From the NCBI GenBank assembly GCA_029062895.1, contig JAIDPF010000083.1, positions 1 to 37,725 of the forward strand: a stretch of 37,725 nt of DNA, read 5' to 3'. Positions 25,322 through 34,164 of this stretch are shown one piece after another. The notes beneath the pieces are model-generated. The model searched no databases. It was not told the DNA's origin and saw only the letters and a list, made by a program, of their open reading frames with translations. The translations under genes and the position numbers were made by a program. Numbering within the stretch: the first letter of the stretch is position 1; each line of letters starts with the position of its first letter. The stretch is from Lachnospiraceae bacterium. GTDB lineage: Bacteria > Bacillota > Clostridia > Lachnospirales > Lachnospiraceae.

Positions 25322-26302
25322 ATGAAACGCGTTGGATTAGATCTTGGCGGCACTTATATCAAGGGTGGTATCGTGGATGAGGAGAACAGGATCATTGTGC
25401 ACGGATCGACACCTACCATGACGGAACGCGAATCGGAAGAAATCATTAGGGATATGGCGTCTCTTGTGAAGAAGCTGACGGAGGAAGCGGGTATTACCCT
25501 GCATGATATTGCTGGAGTAGGGATCGGAAGTCCCGGCACGATTGATGACGGAAGCGGTAAGGTCTTATATTCCAATAATATCAGATGGGAAAATGTACCC
25601 CTTGCAGAACTTCTTGGAAAAATGCTGGCAGGGGATGCAGACTGTGATGTAATCAAGGTCAGGGTATCGAATGACGCAAACTGTGCGGCCCTTGGAGAAC
25701 TGGTGTGTGATACGGATTCCGGCATTCAGAGCGCAGTTTTGCTGACTCTTGGAACAGGGGTTGGCAGCGGTATCATATTAAAAGGAAAGCTGTATGAAGG
25801 AGAGCATCCGGGTGGAGCGGAACTGGGACATATGGTGATTTGTCATGGCGGAAGGCAGTGCAGCTGCGGTAGGAAGGGCTGTCTGGAGGCTTATGTGTCT
25901 GCATCCGCATTGGTGGAGGATGTAAGGCAGGCGGCGCGGGATACGAAGAACTCCCTTCTGTGTGTGCTGGCGGGAGAGGAACCTGCTTTGCGCGGCTTAA
26001 ACGGAAAGCACGTGATAGAGGCAGTACGGAAAAAAGACCCGGCTGCGGTGAAAGTATTTGAGCAGTATTTGGAATATCTGGGGTGTGGGATTGTGAATAT
26101 TATCAATATCTTTCGACCGGAGGTGATCTATCTGGGAGGAGGAATCTGCGAAGGATTTGACTTGATGGAAGAAACGCTGCAAAAATATGTGAAGAAAAAC
26201 TGCTTTGGAGGCGAGATAGCTATGGTAGCGCAGATCAAAAAAGCAGCGCATGGGAATGATGCGGGGATTATTGGTGCGGCGGCACTGATTGATATGGAAT
26301 GA
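25322..26302 (+). CDS. ROK-family sugar kinase (glucokinase-like)
   Basis: A 326-residue kinase. The ATP-binding motif DLGGTYIKGG is at residues 7-16. GAELGHM carries the catalytic/substrate region, and the zinc motif CSCGRKGCLEAY is typical of ROK proteins. There is no N-terminal helix-turn-helix, so it is a kinase, not a repressor. ATG 25322 is preferred, with AGGCAGG upstream; a GTG at 25286 in the same frame would add 12 unusual residues. The most common activity of this type is glucose to glucose-6-phosphate, but other hexoses, such as N-acetylmannosamine or allose, cannot be excluded. Confidence 0.9.
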   Translation: MKRVGLDLGGTYIKGGIVDEENRIIVHGSTPTMTERESEEIIRDMASLVKKLTEEAGITLHDIAGVGIGSPGTIDDGSGKVLYSNNIRWENVPLAELLGKMLAGDADCDVIKVRVSNDANCAALGELVCDTDSGIQSAVLLTLGTGVGSGIILKGKLYEGEHPGGAELGHMVICHGGRQCSCGRKGCLEAYVSASALVEDVRQAARDTKNSLLCVLAGEEPALRGLNGKHVIEAVRKKDPAAVKVFEQYLEYLGCGIVNIINIFRPEVIYLGGGICEGFDLMEETLQKYVKKNCFGGEIAMVAQIKKAAHGNDAGIIGAAALIDME

Positions 26303-26347
26303 GCTAGAAAGTCGTTTTGCTAATTTGAAGACATAGACCGGTTATGG

Positions 26348-26376
26348 TTGAAAATCATGGATTGATATGCTAATAT
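26348..26376 (+). promoter_or_regulatory. Promoter of the orphan gene at 26449
   Basis: TTGAAA (26348-26353) and TAATAT (26371-26376) are 17 bases apart. The leader is about 70 bases and ends in the strong ribosome site AAAAGGAGGG. Confidence 0.55.
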
Positions 26377-26448
26377 AAAGTATTGTAAAAATAATCCCTT
26401 TTTGGAATTGAGGGGTATTGAAGATGTTGAACAAAAGGAGGGACAAAG

Positions 26449-27009
26449 ATGGCACTTGATCCAAGCCAAATGGATGTATTGAAAAGTTTTTGCGCCCTTA
26501 TTCTTTGTGGACATCATGAAGATGTGTTTCAACGTTGTAAAGAATGTTTGGAAAATGCGGCTGACGAGTACGGCGGTATTCCTGAAGTCCTATATGTGCT
26601 TTCCGGGCAGGACATTGACGCAGATGATCCATTTGGAAATGTTGCTGATGAAGACAAGCAGCTTGTAAAACCGCAATACTACTTAATTTCTTCTGACGCT
26701 GGAGCGCCAGCTTTAGAGGACTTCTTTTGGTTTATTGAGAATATAAAAGCTGCACGGGGGCTGGATTTTACCGTCAATGAGGAAAATTTTTCAGATGATG
26801 ACTGCATTGTGGAATGGTTGGCAGAACTTTCCGCACAATTAAAAGATTTATCTATTGTTAACTTTGATGGAGCCAGTGAAGATTATCATTTTACGATTAT
26901 GAATCATGATGATTGTGAAAAAGTAATGAAATTGTTCGAAAGGATGACAGCTCATATAGATGGTTATCATTATTCATCTTTCGTGATAACGAGTGATTTT
27001 CAAGGATAG
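26449..27009 (+). CDS. Small acidic protein of unknown function
   Basis: A 186-residue, acidic, soluble protein that I do not recognise with certainty. It is rich in Asp and Glu and has Cys15, Cys20, Cys30 and Cys33, of which the last two form a KCKEC-like pair (QRCKECLENAADEYGG). It might belong to one of the DUF families found near immunity proteins (DUF6630-like by impression only). Codon use and base composition are more AT-rich than argH next door. It has its own promoter and a very good ribosome site, so it is a real, separately expressed gene, possibly acquired. Confidence 0.7.
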   Translation: MALDPSQMDVLKSFCALILCGHHEDVFQRCKECLENAADEYGGIPEVLYVLSGQDIDADDPFGNVADEDKQLVKPQYYLISSDAGAPALEDFFWFIENIKAARGLDFTVNEENFSDDDCIVEWLAELSAQLKDLSIVNFDGASEDYHFTIMNHDDCEKVMKLFERMTAHIDGYHYSSFVITSDFQG

Positions 27010-27075
27010 ATTTTATATATTGAGAGCATTTTTCCGAAAAAGGAAAATAATACATTGCAGGGAACAAGAAGAATA

Positions 27076-27126
27076 TTGTGCCTGCGGTAGCATGAATTCG
27101 CAGGTTACGGAAAGGCATGGTTATTA
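27076..27126 (+). repeat. Dispersed intergenic repeat, copy B
   Basis: Begins TTGTGCCTGCGG and ends GGAAAGGCATGGTTATTA, matching copy A at 11273-11322 at both ends, with a diverged centre. CCTGCG and CGCAGG inside it form a hairpin. It lies directly before the argH start codon and occupies the place where its ribosome site should be. Confidence 0.5.
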
Positions 27127-27133
27127 TAAGAAA

Positions 27134-28519
27134 ATGGCACAGTTATGGGGAGGCAGATTTACGAAGGAGACAGACCGTAACGTATATCTGTTCAATGCTT
27201 CCATAGAGTTTGATAAAAGACTTTATAAAGAGGATATCACTGGCAGCATGGCGCATGCCAGAATGCTGGAGAAGCAGAAGATCATCACGACGGAAGAGTT
27301 AGATGCCATTCTGAAGGGATTGGAAGGGATCTTGTCGGATGTGGAAAACGGCGCTTTGGAGATCACGGATCAATACGAGGACATCCACAGCTTTGTGGAA
27401 GCCAATCTGATCAGCCGGATCGGGGATGCCGGAAAGAAGCTGCATACCGGAAGGAGTCGCAATGATCAGGTGGCGCTGGATATGAAGCTGTATGTCCGGA
27501 GACAGATCGTGGCGATCGATGACTTATTGCTTAAGTTTCAGGAAATTCTATACCGCATTATGGAGGAAAATCTGGAAACTTATATGCCGGGATTTACACA
27601 TCTGCAGAAAGCGCAGCCGGTGACGCTGGCGCATCATATGAGCGCCTATTTTGAAATGTTTGTGCGTGACCGTTCAAGATTATCTGATATTCTGACACGT
27701 ATGAATACCTGTCCGTTGGGAGCGGGGGCGCTTGCGGGGACCACGTATCCGTTGGATCGGGAGTGTACAGCTTCCCTGTTAGGATTTACAGAACCGACAA
27801 GAAATAGTATGGACAGTGTTTCGGACAGAGATTATGTGATCGAACTGTTATCTGCATTATCTACGATCATGATGCATTTATCACGGTTTTCCGAGGAAGT
27901 GATCCTGTGGAATTCCAATGAATATGGATTTATAGAGATCGACGATGCCTATTCCACAGGGAGCAGTATCATGCCGCAGAAGAAGAATCCGGATATTGCG
28001 GAGCTTGTCCGTGGTAAGACCGGAAGGGTCTATGGAAGTTTGATGGCAATGCTGACAACCATGAAGGGGATTCCACTTGCATATAATAAAGATATGCAGG
28101 AGGATAAGGAAGGAACCTTTGACGCCATCGATACCGTCAAAGAATGTCTTGTGATGTTCATGCAGATGATGGATACCATGAAGTTCAGAAAAGAAGTGAT
28201 GGCGCGGAGCGCGGTCAATGGATTTACCAACGCGACGGACGCTGCGGATTATCTGGTAAAGCGGGGGATGCCTTTCAGAGACGCACATGGGGTCATTGGA
28301 AAACTGGTTCTTTCCTGTATTGAAAAGCATAAGAGTATTGATGAGATGACATTAGCGGAACTGAAAGAAATCAGTGATGTTTTTGAGGAGGATATTTATG
28401 AGGCTGTTTCGCTGGAAACTTGTGTGCAGAAACGACTGACGACGGGTGCACCGGGAGTTGAAGCGATGAAGAAGACTCTTGCAGCTTATAAGAACTATCT
28501 TAATGAGGATATTAGCTAA
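27134..28519 (+). CDS. argH: Argininosuccinate lyase
   Basis: A 461-residue enzyme that splits argininosuccinate into arginine and fumarate, the last step of arginine synthesis; it acts as a homotetramer in the cytosol. MAQLWGGRFTKETD is the standard family N-terminus, which fixes the start at 27134 although the frame is open to 26993. HTGRSRNDQVALD, THLQKAQPVTLAHH and the signature GSSIMPQKKNPD (catalytic Ser near residue 278) are intact. No argG is next to it in the window. There is no ordinary Shine-Dalgarno site; a dispersed repeat sits immediately upstream. A long gap with an inverted repeat follows it. Confidence 0.97.
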   Translation: MAQLWGGRFTKETDRNVYLFNASIEFDKRLYKEDITGSMAHARMLEKQKIITTEELDAILKGLEGILSDVENGALEITDQYEDIHSFVEANLISRIGDAGKKLHTGRSRNDQVALDMKLYVRRQIVAIDDLLLKFQEILYRIMEENLETYMPGFTHLQKAQPVTLAHHMSAYFEMFVRDRSRLSDILTRMNTCPLGAGALAGTTYPLDRECTASLLGFTEPTRNSMDSVSDRDYVIELLSALSTIMMHLSRFSEEVILWNSNEYGFIEIDDAYSTGSSIMPQKKNPDIAELVRGKTGRVYGSLMAMLTTMKGIPLAYNKDMQEDKEGTFDAIDTVKECLVMFMQMMDTMKFRKEVMARSAVNGFTNATDAADYLVKRGMPFRDAHGVIGKLVLSCIEKHKSIDEMTLAELKEISDVFEEDIYEAVSLETCVQKRLTTGAPGVEAMKKTLAAYKNYLNEDIS

Positions 28520-28598
28520 ATTTTCAACTATATTTAATCTTGAAATTATGTTATGGAAAATGATAATAGTGAAATAGGCTCTATAAAAATGTTAATGA

Positions 28599-28698
28599 GG
28601 TTTACATAACCTACTACAATTTGCATATTCATGTTCCAAAAATGATTTCATTTATTGATGTTAGAACATGAATATGCAAATAAAGAGTTATGTAAGCC
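28599..28698 (+). repeat. 100-base inverted-repeat structure between argH and asd
   Basis: The inner arms ATTTGCATATTCATGTTC (28619-28636) and its exact complement (28664-28681) pair over 18 bp around a 27-base loop. Outer arms GGTTTACATAAC (28599-28610) and GTTATGTAAGCC (28687-28698) pair over 12 bp with one G-T. An internal loop of 8 and 5 bases separates them. No T-tract follows, so it is not a normal terminator. It may be a small miniature transposable element or a structured RNA. The rest of the 226-base gap shows only the asd ribosome site. Confidence 0.7.
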
Positions 28699-28745
28699 GG
28701 AGTATTATAAGTGTTAATTATGACATAATAAAGAGGAGGAGTATT

Positions 28746-29831
28746 ATGAACGACAAATTAAAAGTAGGTATTTTAGGCGGAACGGGTATGGTAGGGCAGA
28801 GGTTTATTGCTTTGCTGGAGAATCATCCATGGTTTGAAGTGACGACGATTGCGGCAAGTCCACGTTCCGCAGGGAAGACGTATGAGGAGGCTGTAGGAGG
28901 ACGTTGGAAGATGACGACACCGATGCCGGAGGCAGTAAAGAAAATCGTTGTTATGAACGTCAATGAAGTGGATAAGGTAGCTTCTCAAGTTGATTTTGTC
29001 TTTTCAGCAGTTGATATGACCAAGGAAGAGATCAGGGCGATCGAGGAGGCTTATGCAAAGACGGAGACGCCTGTTGTCAGCAATAACAGCGCGCACAGAT
29101 GGACGCCTGACGTTCCCATGGTGATTCCTGAGATCAATCCTGAACATATGAAAGTCATTGAGTTCCAGAAGAAGAGACTGGGTACGGAAAGAGGATTTGT
29201 AGCAGTAAAGCCGAACTGTTCAATCCAGAGTTACGCGCCGGTATTAACCGCATGGATGGAATTTGAACCCTATGAAGTGGTTGCGACGACGTATCAGGCA
29301 ATTTCAGGCGCGGGTAAGACCTTTAAGGACTGGCCGGAGATGGAGGGTAATATCATTCCATATATCGGCGGTGAGGAAGAAAAGAGCGAGAAAGAGCCTC
29401 TTCGTATCTGGGGTGAGATTAAGGACGGTGTGATCGTTCCGGCAGAATCGCCTGTGATTACCTGCCAGTGTATCCGTGTACCGGTATTAAATGGTCATAC
29501 AGCGGCAGTTTTTGTAAAGTTTAGAAAGAAACCGACGAAGGATCAGCTAATCGAGAAGCTTCGTTCCTTTAAGGGCGTTCCGCAGGAGCTGGAGCTACCC
29601 AGCGCACCAAAGCAGTTTATTCAATATCTTGAGGAAGACAACAGACCGCAGGTAACGCTGGATGTGGATTATGAGAACGGTATGGGTGTCAGCGTCGGAC
29701 GGATTCGGGAAGATTCTGTTTATGACTGGAAATTTGTGGGACTCTCCCACAATACGGTCAGAGGAGCTGCAGGTGGGGCGGTTCTCTGCGCAGAACTTTT
29801 GAAAGCACAAGGTTATATTACCGCAAAATAA
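28746..29831 (+). CDS. asd: Aspartate-semialdehyde dehydrogenase
   Basis: A 361-residue NADPH-dependent enzyme that reduces aspartyl phosphate to aspartate semialdehyde, the branch point to lysine, methionine and threonine. GILGGTGMVGQRF is the Rossmann nucleotide motif; KPNCSIQSYAP contains the catalytic Cys, and the catalytic His lies in CQCIRVPVLNGHTAAV. The sequence is of the archaeal/fungal-like Asd type, slightly longer than the E. coli type. ATG 28746 is fixed by AGGAGG six bases upstream; extension to 28668 would run into the inverted repeat. No lysine riboswitch was recognised upstream. Confidence 0.96.
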   Translation: MNDKLKVGILGGTGMVGQRFIALLENHPWFEVTTIAASPRSAGKTYEEAVGGRWKMTTPMPEAVKKIVVMNVNEVDKVASQVDFVFSAVDMTKEEIRAIEEAYAKTETPVVSNNSAHRWTPDVPMVIPEINPEHMKVIEFQKKRLGTERGFVAVKPNCSIQSYAPVLTAWMEFEPYEVVATTYQAISGAGKTFKDWPEMEGNIIPYIGGEEEKSEKEPLRIWGEIKDGVIVPAESPVITCQCIRVPVLNGHTAAVFVKFRKKPTKDQLIEKLRSFKGVPQELELPSAPKQFIQYLEEDNRPQVTLDVDYENGMGVSVGRIREDSVYDWKFVGLSHNTVRGAAGGAVLCAELLKAQGYITAK

Positions 29832-29871
29832 GGTTATACAAAATACAAAGCGTTTTGGATGCGGTGCGCTG

Positions 29872-29892
29872 ATCGTAGGTGTCACCTTCGAT
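29872..29892. promoter_or_regulatory. 21-bp palindrome upstream of the ATPase gene
   Basis: ATCGTAGGTG (29872-29881) and CACCTTCGAT (29883-29892) are inverted with one mismatch around a single central base. A second, perfect small palindrome, ATGGTAACCAT (29907-29917), abuts the ATG of the following gene. Both could be operator sites; no matching regulator is next to them. Confidence 0.4.
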
Positions 29893-29917
29893 ATCATAAA
29901 AAGGACATGGTAACCAT

Positions 29918-31342
29918 ATGTTCGTTGGAAGAAAAAAAGAATTAAAGTATCTGGAAGATAACTATAAAAAACAAGGTAATCAACTGATTGTTTTATATGG
30001 GCATAAGGGTGTCGGCAAGACTGCCCTTATGTCCCGTTTTGTTCAGGGAAAGCCAGCTGCATACTATGATGCCAAACCACTTGGTGCAGAGGAACAGTTG
30101 TTTATGTGGAATCAGGAGATGGACTATGGCCTTTCGCCTGAGGAACTGTCTTATGATGCGATTTTTCAGAAGATGTATGTCGAAGGAATGACAGTTCTGG
30201 AGGAAGAAGCTGTTAGGCTGAAGACGATTAAGGAACCTTCGCAGTTGGAAGAAATGCGGCAGATGAAGCGCATCTTGATGATAGACGAATTTCAGTATAT
30301 TGTGAAATTCTCGGAAAAATTTATGATGGAGCTGCTGCGGTTTATCAAAGAGCAGGATCATCGGTGTATGGTGGTTTTATGTTCTTCCTCAATCAGTTTT
30401 GTGGAAAATGGTCTTGTTCCGCAGATTGGTACGCTGGCAATGGGCATCAGTAGCTTCTTTAAGGTACAGCCCTTGAACTTTGTTGACTGCGTACATTTCT
30501 TTGAAGAATTTACGACAGAAGAATGTATGAAGACATATAATATTCTGGGTGGCTATCCGGCTTACTGGGATCAGTTTACGACACAGATGAGCATCGAGGG
30601 TAATATTGAGCATATGATACTGTATTCTGATGTATATCTTCGGGAGGAGGGAGAACGTGTCGTTTCTGCGGAGCTGCGGGAAGTAAATGTTTACTGCACA
30701 ATCCTCTACTGCCTAAGCCATGGGATGAATAAGTTAAATGAACTGCATCTGCATACCGGTTATTCCCGCGCAAAAATCAGCGTTTACCTAAAGAATCTAA
30801 TGGAGCGTGAATTGGTGGAAAAGGTATTTTCCTTTGACAATGCCAGCAGCGCCAATGCCAAAAAGGGTATCTACCGTATTGTAGGCTCTTATCTTGACTT
30901 TTATTACCGGTTTTTGTTTGGCAGGACCAGTAAGTTAAATATCTTAGGCCCTAAGAAATTTTATGAACAGTATATCAGCAAGGATCTTCCTGCTTTTTAT
31001 GAAAGGCAGTTTCAAAAGATCTGTAGGGAATACATGGAGATACTGAATCTGCAAAAAACACTGCCGATCCGTGCAGTTCTTATCGGTGAATGGATCGGTA
31101 AGGAGGGCACGATCGATCTTGTGCTACAGGACGAGGATGGTACGAATATTCTCTGTTTTTGCAGATGGCAGGAGAATCATTTTACTATGGAAGCGTATGA
31201 AAAATGTTTAAATACTGCCGCCAGCGCAAAATTGAATGCGGATTATCTCTATCTGTTCTCCAAGGGAAAATTTGATCCGAAGCTGACTGCACTGGCGGAA
31301 ACAATGGATAATCTTGCGCTGGTGGATATTAATTCCCTCTAA
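29918..31342 (+). CDS. Archaeal-type AAA ATPase with DUF234-like C-terminus
   Basis: A 474-residue ATPase of the AAA group often annotated as archaeal ATPase (PF01637 type) with a DUF234-like tail. Walker A is GHKGVGKTAL (residues 28-37) and Walker B ILMIDEFQY (119-127). A winged-helix-like segment around LHTGYSRAKISVYLKNLMERELV follows. The C-terminal region (LPIRAVLIGEWIGKEGTIDLVL) resembles restriction-endonuclease-fold DUF234 domains; its conserved D-x-x-x residues are partly visible. Members are common in Lachnospiraceae, often in several copies, and have no established function. It is followed after 38 bases by the topoisomerase gene. Confidence 0.88.
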   Translation: MFVGRKKELKYLEDNYKKQGNQLIVLYGHKGVGKTALMSRFVQGKPAAYYDAKPLGAEEQLFMWNQEMDYGLSPEELSYDAIFQKMYVEGMTVLEEEAVRLKTIKEPSQLEEMRQMKRILMIDEFQYIVKFSEKFMMELLRFIKEQDHRCMVVLCSSSISFVENGLVPQIGTLAMGISSFFKVQPLNFVDCVHFFEEFTTEECMKTYNILGGYPAYWDQFTTQMSIEGNIEHMILYSDVYLREEGERVVSAELREVNVYCTILYCLSHGMNKLNELHLHTGYSRAKISVYLKNLMERELVEKVFSFDNASSANAKKGIYRIVGSYLDFYYRFLFGRTSKLNILGPKKFYEQYISKDLPAFYERQFQKICREYMEILNLQKTLPIRAVLIGEWIGKEGTIDLVLQDEDGTNILCFCRWQENHFTMEAYEKCLNTAASAKLNADYLYLFSKGKFDPKLTALAETMDNLALVDINSL

Positions 31343-31380
31343 AAGGTCGTCAATGGGGATGCCGGAAAGGGTTAGTTTAT

Positions 31381-33402
31381 ATGGGAAAATCCCTCTACAT
31401 AGCAGAAAAACCTTCTGTGGCGAAGGAATTTGCTAAGGCGTTAAAATTAAATACGAAGAGCCGGGACGGCTATATGGAGTCCGATGAAGCGGTGGTGACG
31501 TGGTGCGTAGGACATCTGGTGACGATGAGTTATCCGGACGCGTATGATCCGGAGATGAAACGATGGAGTCTCCAGACCATTCCGTTTATTCCCACGGAAT
31601 ATAAGTATGAAGTCATCCCTGACGTGGAGAAACAATTTAAAATCGTTGCATCTTTGCTTAACCGCGCGGATGTGACGACGATTTATGTTTGTACGGACTC
31701 CGGGCGTGAAGGAGAATATATTTACCGGCTTGTTGAGCGTCAGGCAGGTGTCACCGGAAAGGAACGGAGACGCGTCTGGATTGATTCACAGACGGAAGAG
31801 GAGATCCTTCGTGGGATCCGTGAAGCGAAAGAACTGTCAGAATATGACGACCTTTGTGCATCCGCTTATCTGCGTGCGCAGGAAGATTATCTGATGGGTA
31901 TCAATTTTTCCAGAGTGCTTACTCTTAAATATGGCAATTTTGTAAAGAATTATTTGAAAGCAGATAAGGGCGTGATATCGGTAGGGCGCGTCATGACCTG
32001 TGTGCTTGGTATGGTGGTAGATCGGGAAAGGGAAATCAGGAACTTTGTTAAGACGCCGTTTTACCGTATTCAGGGAGATTTTGAACTTGACGGCAACATG
32101 GTGGCAGGAGAGTGGAAAGCGGTGGAAGGCTCTTTGTATTTCGGGTCGCCGTTGCTTTATAAGGAAAATGGATTTGCCAAGAAGGAGGACGCAGAAAAGC
32201 TGATCAGTGAGCTTGCACCATCGTATCCCGCAGAGGCGCTTCTGGAAAAGGTCGAGAAAAAGACGGAGAAGAAAAATCCGCCTTTACTGTACAATCTTGC
32301 AGAGCTTCAGAATGACTGCTCCAAATTATTTAAGATCAGTCCCGACGATACCTTAAAGATTGCGCAGGAACTCTATGAAAAGAAGCTGACGACGTATCCC
32401 AGAACGGATGCGAGAGTATTATCGACTGCAGTCGCCAAAGAGATCGATAAAAATATCAGGGGACTGAAAAACGCGCCGGTCTGCGGGGAGCATGTCAATG
32501 AAGTACTGGAGATGGGAAGTTATAAAAAGATTGCTTCCACAAAGTACGTGAATGACAAACAGATAACGGACCATTATGCCATCATTCCCACAGGGCAGGG
32601 ATTTGGCGCATGGAATAGTCTTTCCCAGACATCCAGGAAGGTTTATGAGATCATCGTCAGGAGGTTTCTTGCTATCTTTTATCCGCCGGCTGTATATCAA
32701 AAGCTGACGCTGACGATTTCCATGATGCCTTCCGGCGATAATAGAAAAGAATACTTTTTTGCAAATTTTAAAGTGTTGGGTGATGAAGGATATCAGAAGA
32801 TCATGAAGTATTCTTTTACCGATTCCACCAATAAAACTTCTGGAGAAGAATCCGATAATGAAGTAAAGTGCGATCCAGAATTTTTAAAGAAGCTTTCCGG
32901 CTTGAAAAAAGGTGCGGCGATCCCCTGTATGTCGCTGGCATTAAAAGAAGGAGAAACGTCTCCGCCTAAGCGGTATAATTCCGGTAGCATGATTCTTGCA
33001 ATGGAAAATGCGGGACAACTGATAGAAGATGATGACCTACGGGCGCAGATCAAAGGAAGCGGTATCGGAACTTCCGCCACCAGGGCAGGAATTCTGACGA
33101 AATTATTTCATATAAAATATCTGGCGCTGAACAAAAAGACGCAGATTATCACTCCTACGCTGCAGGGAGAACTGATCTATGACGTAGTCTATCATTCGAT
33201 TGCTTCACTTCTGGACCCGAAGTTGACGGCGAGCTGGGAGAAAGGCTTGACCGGCGTGGCAGGCGGGACGATCAGCCGGGAAGAATATACGGAAAAGATG
33301 GATGGTTTTGTCATACGGCATACCAACCGTGTCAAGGAGCTGAATAACCAGTGGGCGCTTAGGGGATGCTTTGACAAGGCGGCGCAATATTATAAGAAAT
33401 AA
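31381..33402 (+). CDS. topB: DNA topoisomerase III-like (type IA)
   Basis: A 673-residue type IA topoisomerase. The TOPRIM start is YIAEKPSVAKEFA (Glu9), followed by CTDSGREGEYIY. The active-site tyrosine is Tyr339 in TTYPRTDARV. RAQEDYLMGINFSRVLTLKYG and GSGIGTSATRAGIL are further family blocks. There are no C-terminal zinc fingers, as expected for TopB rather than TopA. The enzyme relaxes and decatenates single-stranded regions of DNA. It resembles TopB-type enzymes found on clostridial chromosomes and integrative elements; no relaxase or conjugation gene is nearby, so the chromosomal kind is likelier. GGAAAGGG precedes the ATG. Confidence 0.95.
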   Translation: MGKSLYIAEKPSVAKEFAKALKLNTKSRDGYMESDEAVVTWCVGHLVTMSYPDAYDPEMKRWSLQTIPFIPTEYKYEVIPDVEKQFKIVASLLNRADVTTIYVCTDSGREGEYIYRLVERQAGVTGKERRRVWIDSQTEEEILRGIREAKELSEYDDLCASAYLRAQEDYLMGINFSRVLTLKYGNFVKNYLKADKGVISVGRVMTCVLGMVVDREREIRNFVKTPFYRIQGDFELDGNMVAGEWKAVEGSLYFGSPLLYKENGFAKKEDAEKLISELAPSYPAEALLEKVEKKTEKKNPPLLYNLAELQNDCSKLFKISPDDTLKIAQELYEKKLTTYPRTDARVLSTAVAKEIDKNIRGLKNAPVCGEHVNEVLEMGSYKKIASTKYVNDKQITDHYAIIPTGQGFGAWNSLSQTSRKVYEIIVRRFLAIFYPPAVYQKLTLTISMMPSGDNRKEYFFANFKVLGDEGYQKIMKYSFTDSTNKTSGEESDNEVKCDPEFLKKLSGLKKGAAIPCMSLALKEGETSPPKRYNSGSMILAMENAGQLIEDDDLRAQIKGSGIGTSATRAGILTKLFHIKYLALNKKTQIITPTLQGELIYDVVYHSIASLLDPKLTASWEKGLTGVAGGTISREEYTEKMDGFVIRHTNRVKELNNQWALRGCFDKAAQYYKK

Positions 33403-33420
33403 GAAAGGTATGGATATTAA

Positions 33421-34113
33421 ATGGAACAGGCTAAAATTAGGAATTTATACGATCTGAAAGAGACGATTGCAGAAGATATCTTTGAAGGAGCCGAATATCC
33501 CTGGGAGGTACTTTCGAAGATTAAGGAATTTATTATAAAGCTTGGCGGGACGCTGGATCCGGCGGTTTATGAAAAACGCGGCGAGGATATATGGGTTGCA
33601 AAAAATGCTAAGGTTGCGCCGTCGTCTTGTCTGAACGGACCGCTGATCATAGATGAGGAAGCGGAAGTAAGGCATTGTGCATTTATCCGGGGCAGCGCTA
33701 TCGTTGGGAAAAAATGTGTGGTGGGCAATTCTACTGAGCTTAAGAATGTCATATTATTTAATAATGTACAGGTTCCCCATTATAATTATGTGGGGGACAG
33801 CATCCTTGGATATAAGGCGCATATGGGCGCGGGTTCGATCACCTCTAACGTAAAAAGCGATAAAACGCTGGTTGTTGTAAAAGAAGCGGTAAATTGTGAA
33901 AACGCAATGAATGCTGAAGATGGGATTCCTACGGGTTTAAAAAAATTTGGCGCGATGCTTGGAGATTTTGTGGAAGTTGGCTGCAACTCTGTTTTGAATC
34001 CGGGGACAGTGATTGGCAGAAATACTAACATTTATCCCACTTCCAGTGTCCGCGGTGTGATTCCGGAAAACTCGATTTATAAAAAATGTGGAGATATTGT
34101 CAAAAAACGGTAA
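33421..34113 (+). CDS. Hexapeptide-repeat (left-handed beta-helix) protein, GlmU-like
   Basis: A 230-residue protein with a helical N-terminus (about 1-50) and a left-handed beta-helix of hexapeptide repeats in the middle and end (for example VAPSSCLNGPLIIDEEAEV, then CAFIRGSAIVGKKCVVGNST). GYKAHMGAGSITSN resembles the GlmU and acyltransferase active-site turn. It has no nucleotidyltransferase domain, so it may be an acyltransferase of sugar nucleotides or a partner subunit. It starts 18 bases after topB with AAGG as a modest ribosome site and may be co-transcribed with topB. The substrate is unknown. Confidence 0.88.
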   Translation: MEQAKIRNLYDLKETIAEDIFEGAEYPWEVLSKIKEFIIKLGGTLDPAVYEKRGEDIWVAKNAKVAPSSCLNGPLIIDEEAEVRHCAFIRGSAIVGKKCVVGNSTELKNVILFNNVQVPHYNYVGDSILGYKAHMGAGSITSNVKSDKTLVVVKEAVNCENAMNAEDGIPTGLKKFGAMLGDFVEVGCNSVLNPGTVIGRNTNIYPTSSVRGVIPENSIYKKCGDIVKKR

Positions 34114-34164
34114 AACATACTAGATTTTTTCTCCAGAATATGCGAAAATATATAGGATTGAAAT

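Noticed and set aside
26993-27133. N-terminal extension of argH by 47 codons
   Set aside because: The standard family start MAQLWGGRF is at 27134; the extension covers the end of the orphan gene and the dispersed repeat and has no ribosome site.
28668-28745. N-terminal extension of asd by 26 codons
   Set aside because: It would run through the right arm of the inverted repeat, whereas AGGAGG sits just before ATG 28746, where the Rossmann domain begins normally.
28520-28745. Lysine riboswitch or T-box before asd
   Set aside because: No conserved L-box core, no T-box sequence (UGGNACC) and no terminator T-tract were found; only the nested inverted repeat is visible.
31381-33402. Gly instead of the second Asp in the TOPRIM DxD of the topoisomerase as a defect
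   Set aside because: DxGREGE is, as I recall, normal in many Firmicutes TopB enzymes, so it is not a sign of inactivation.
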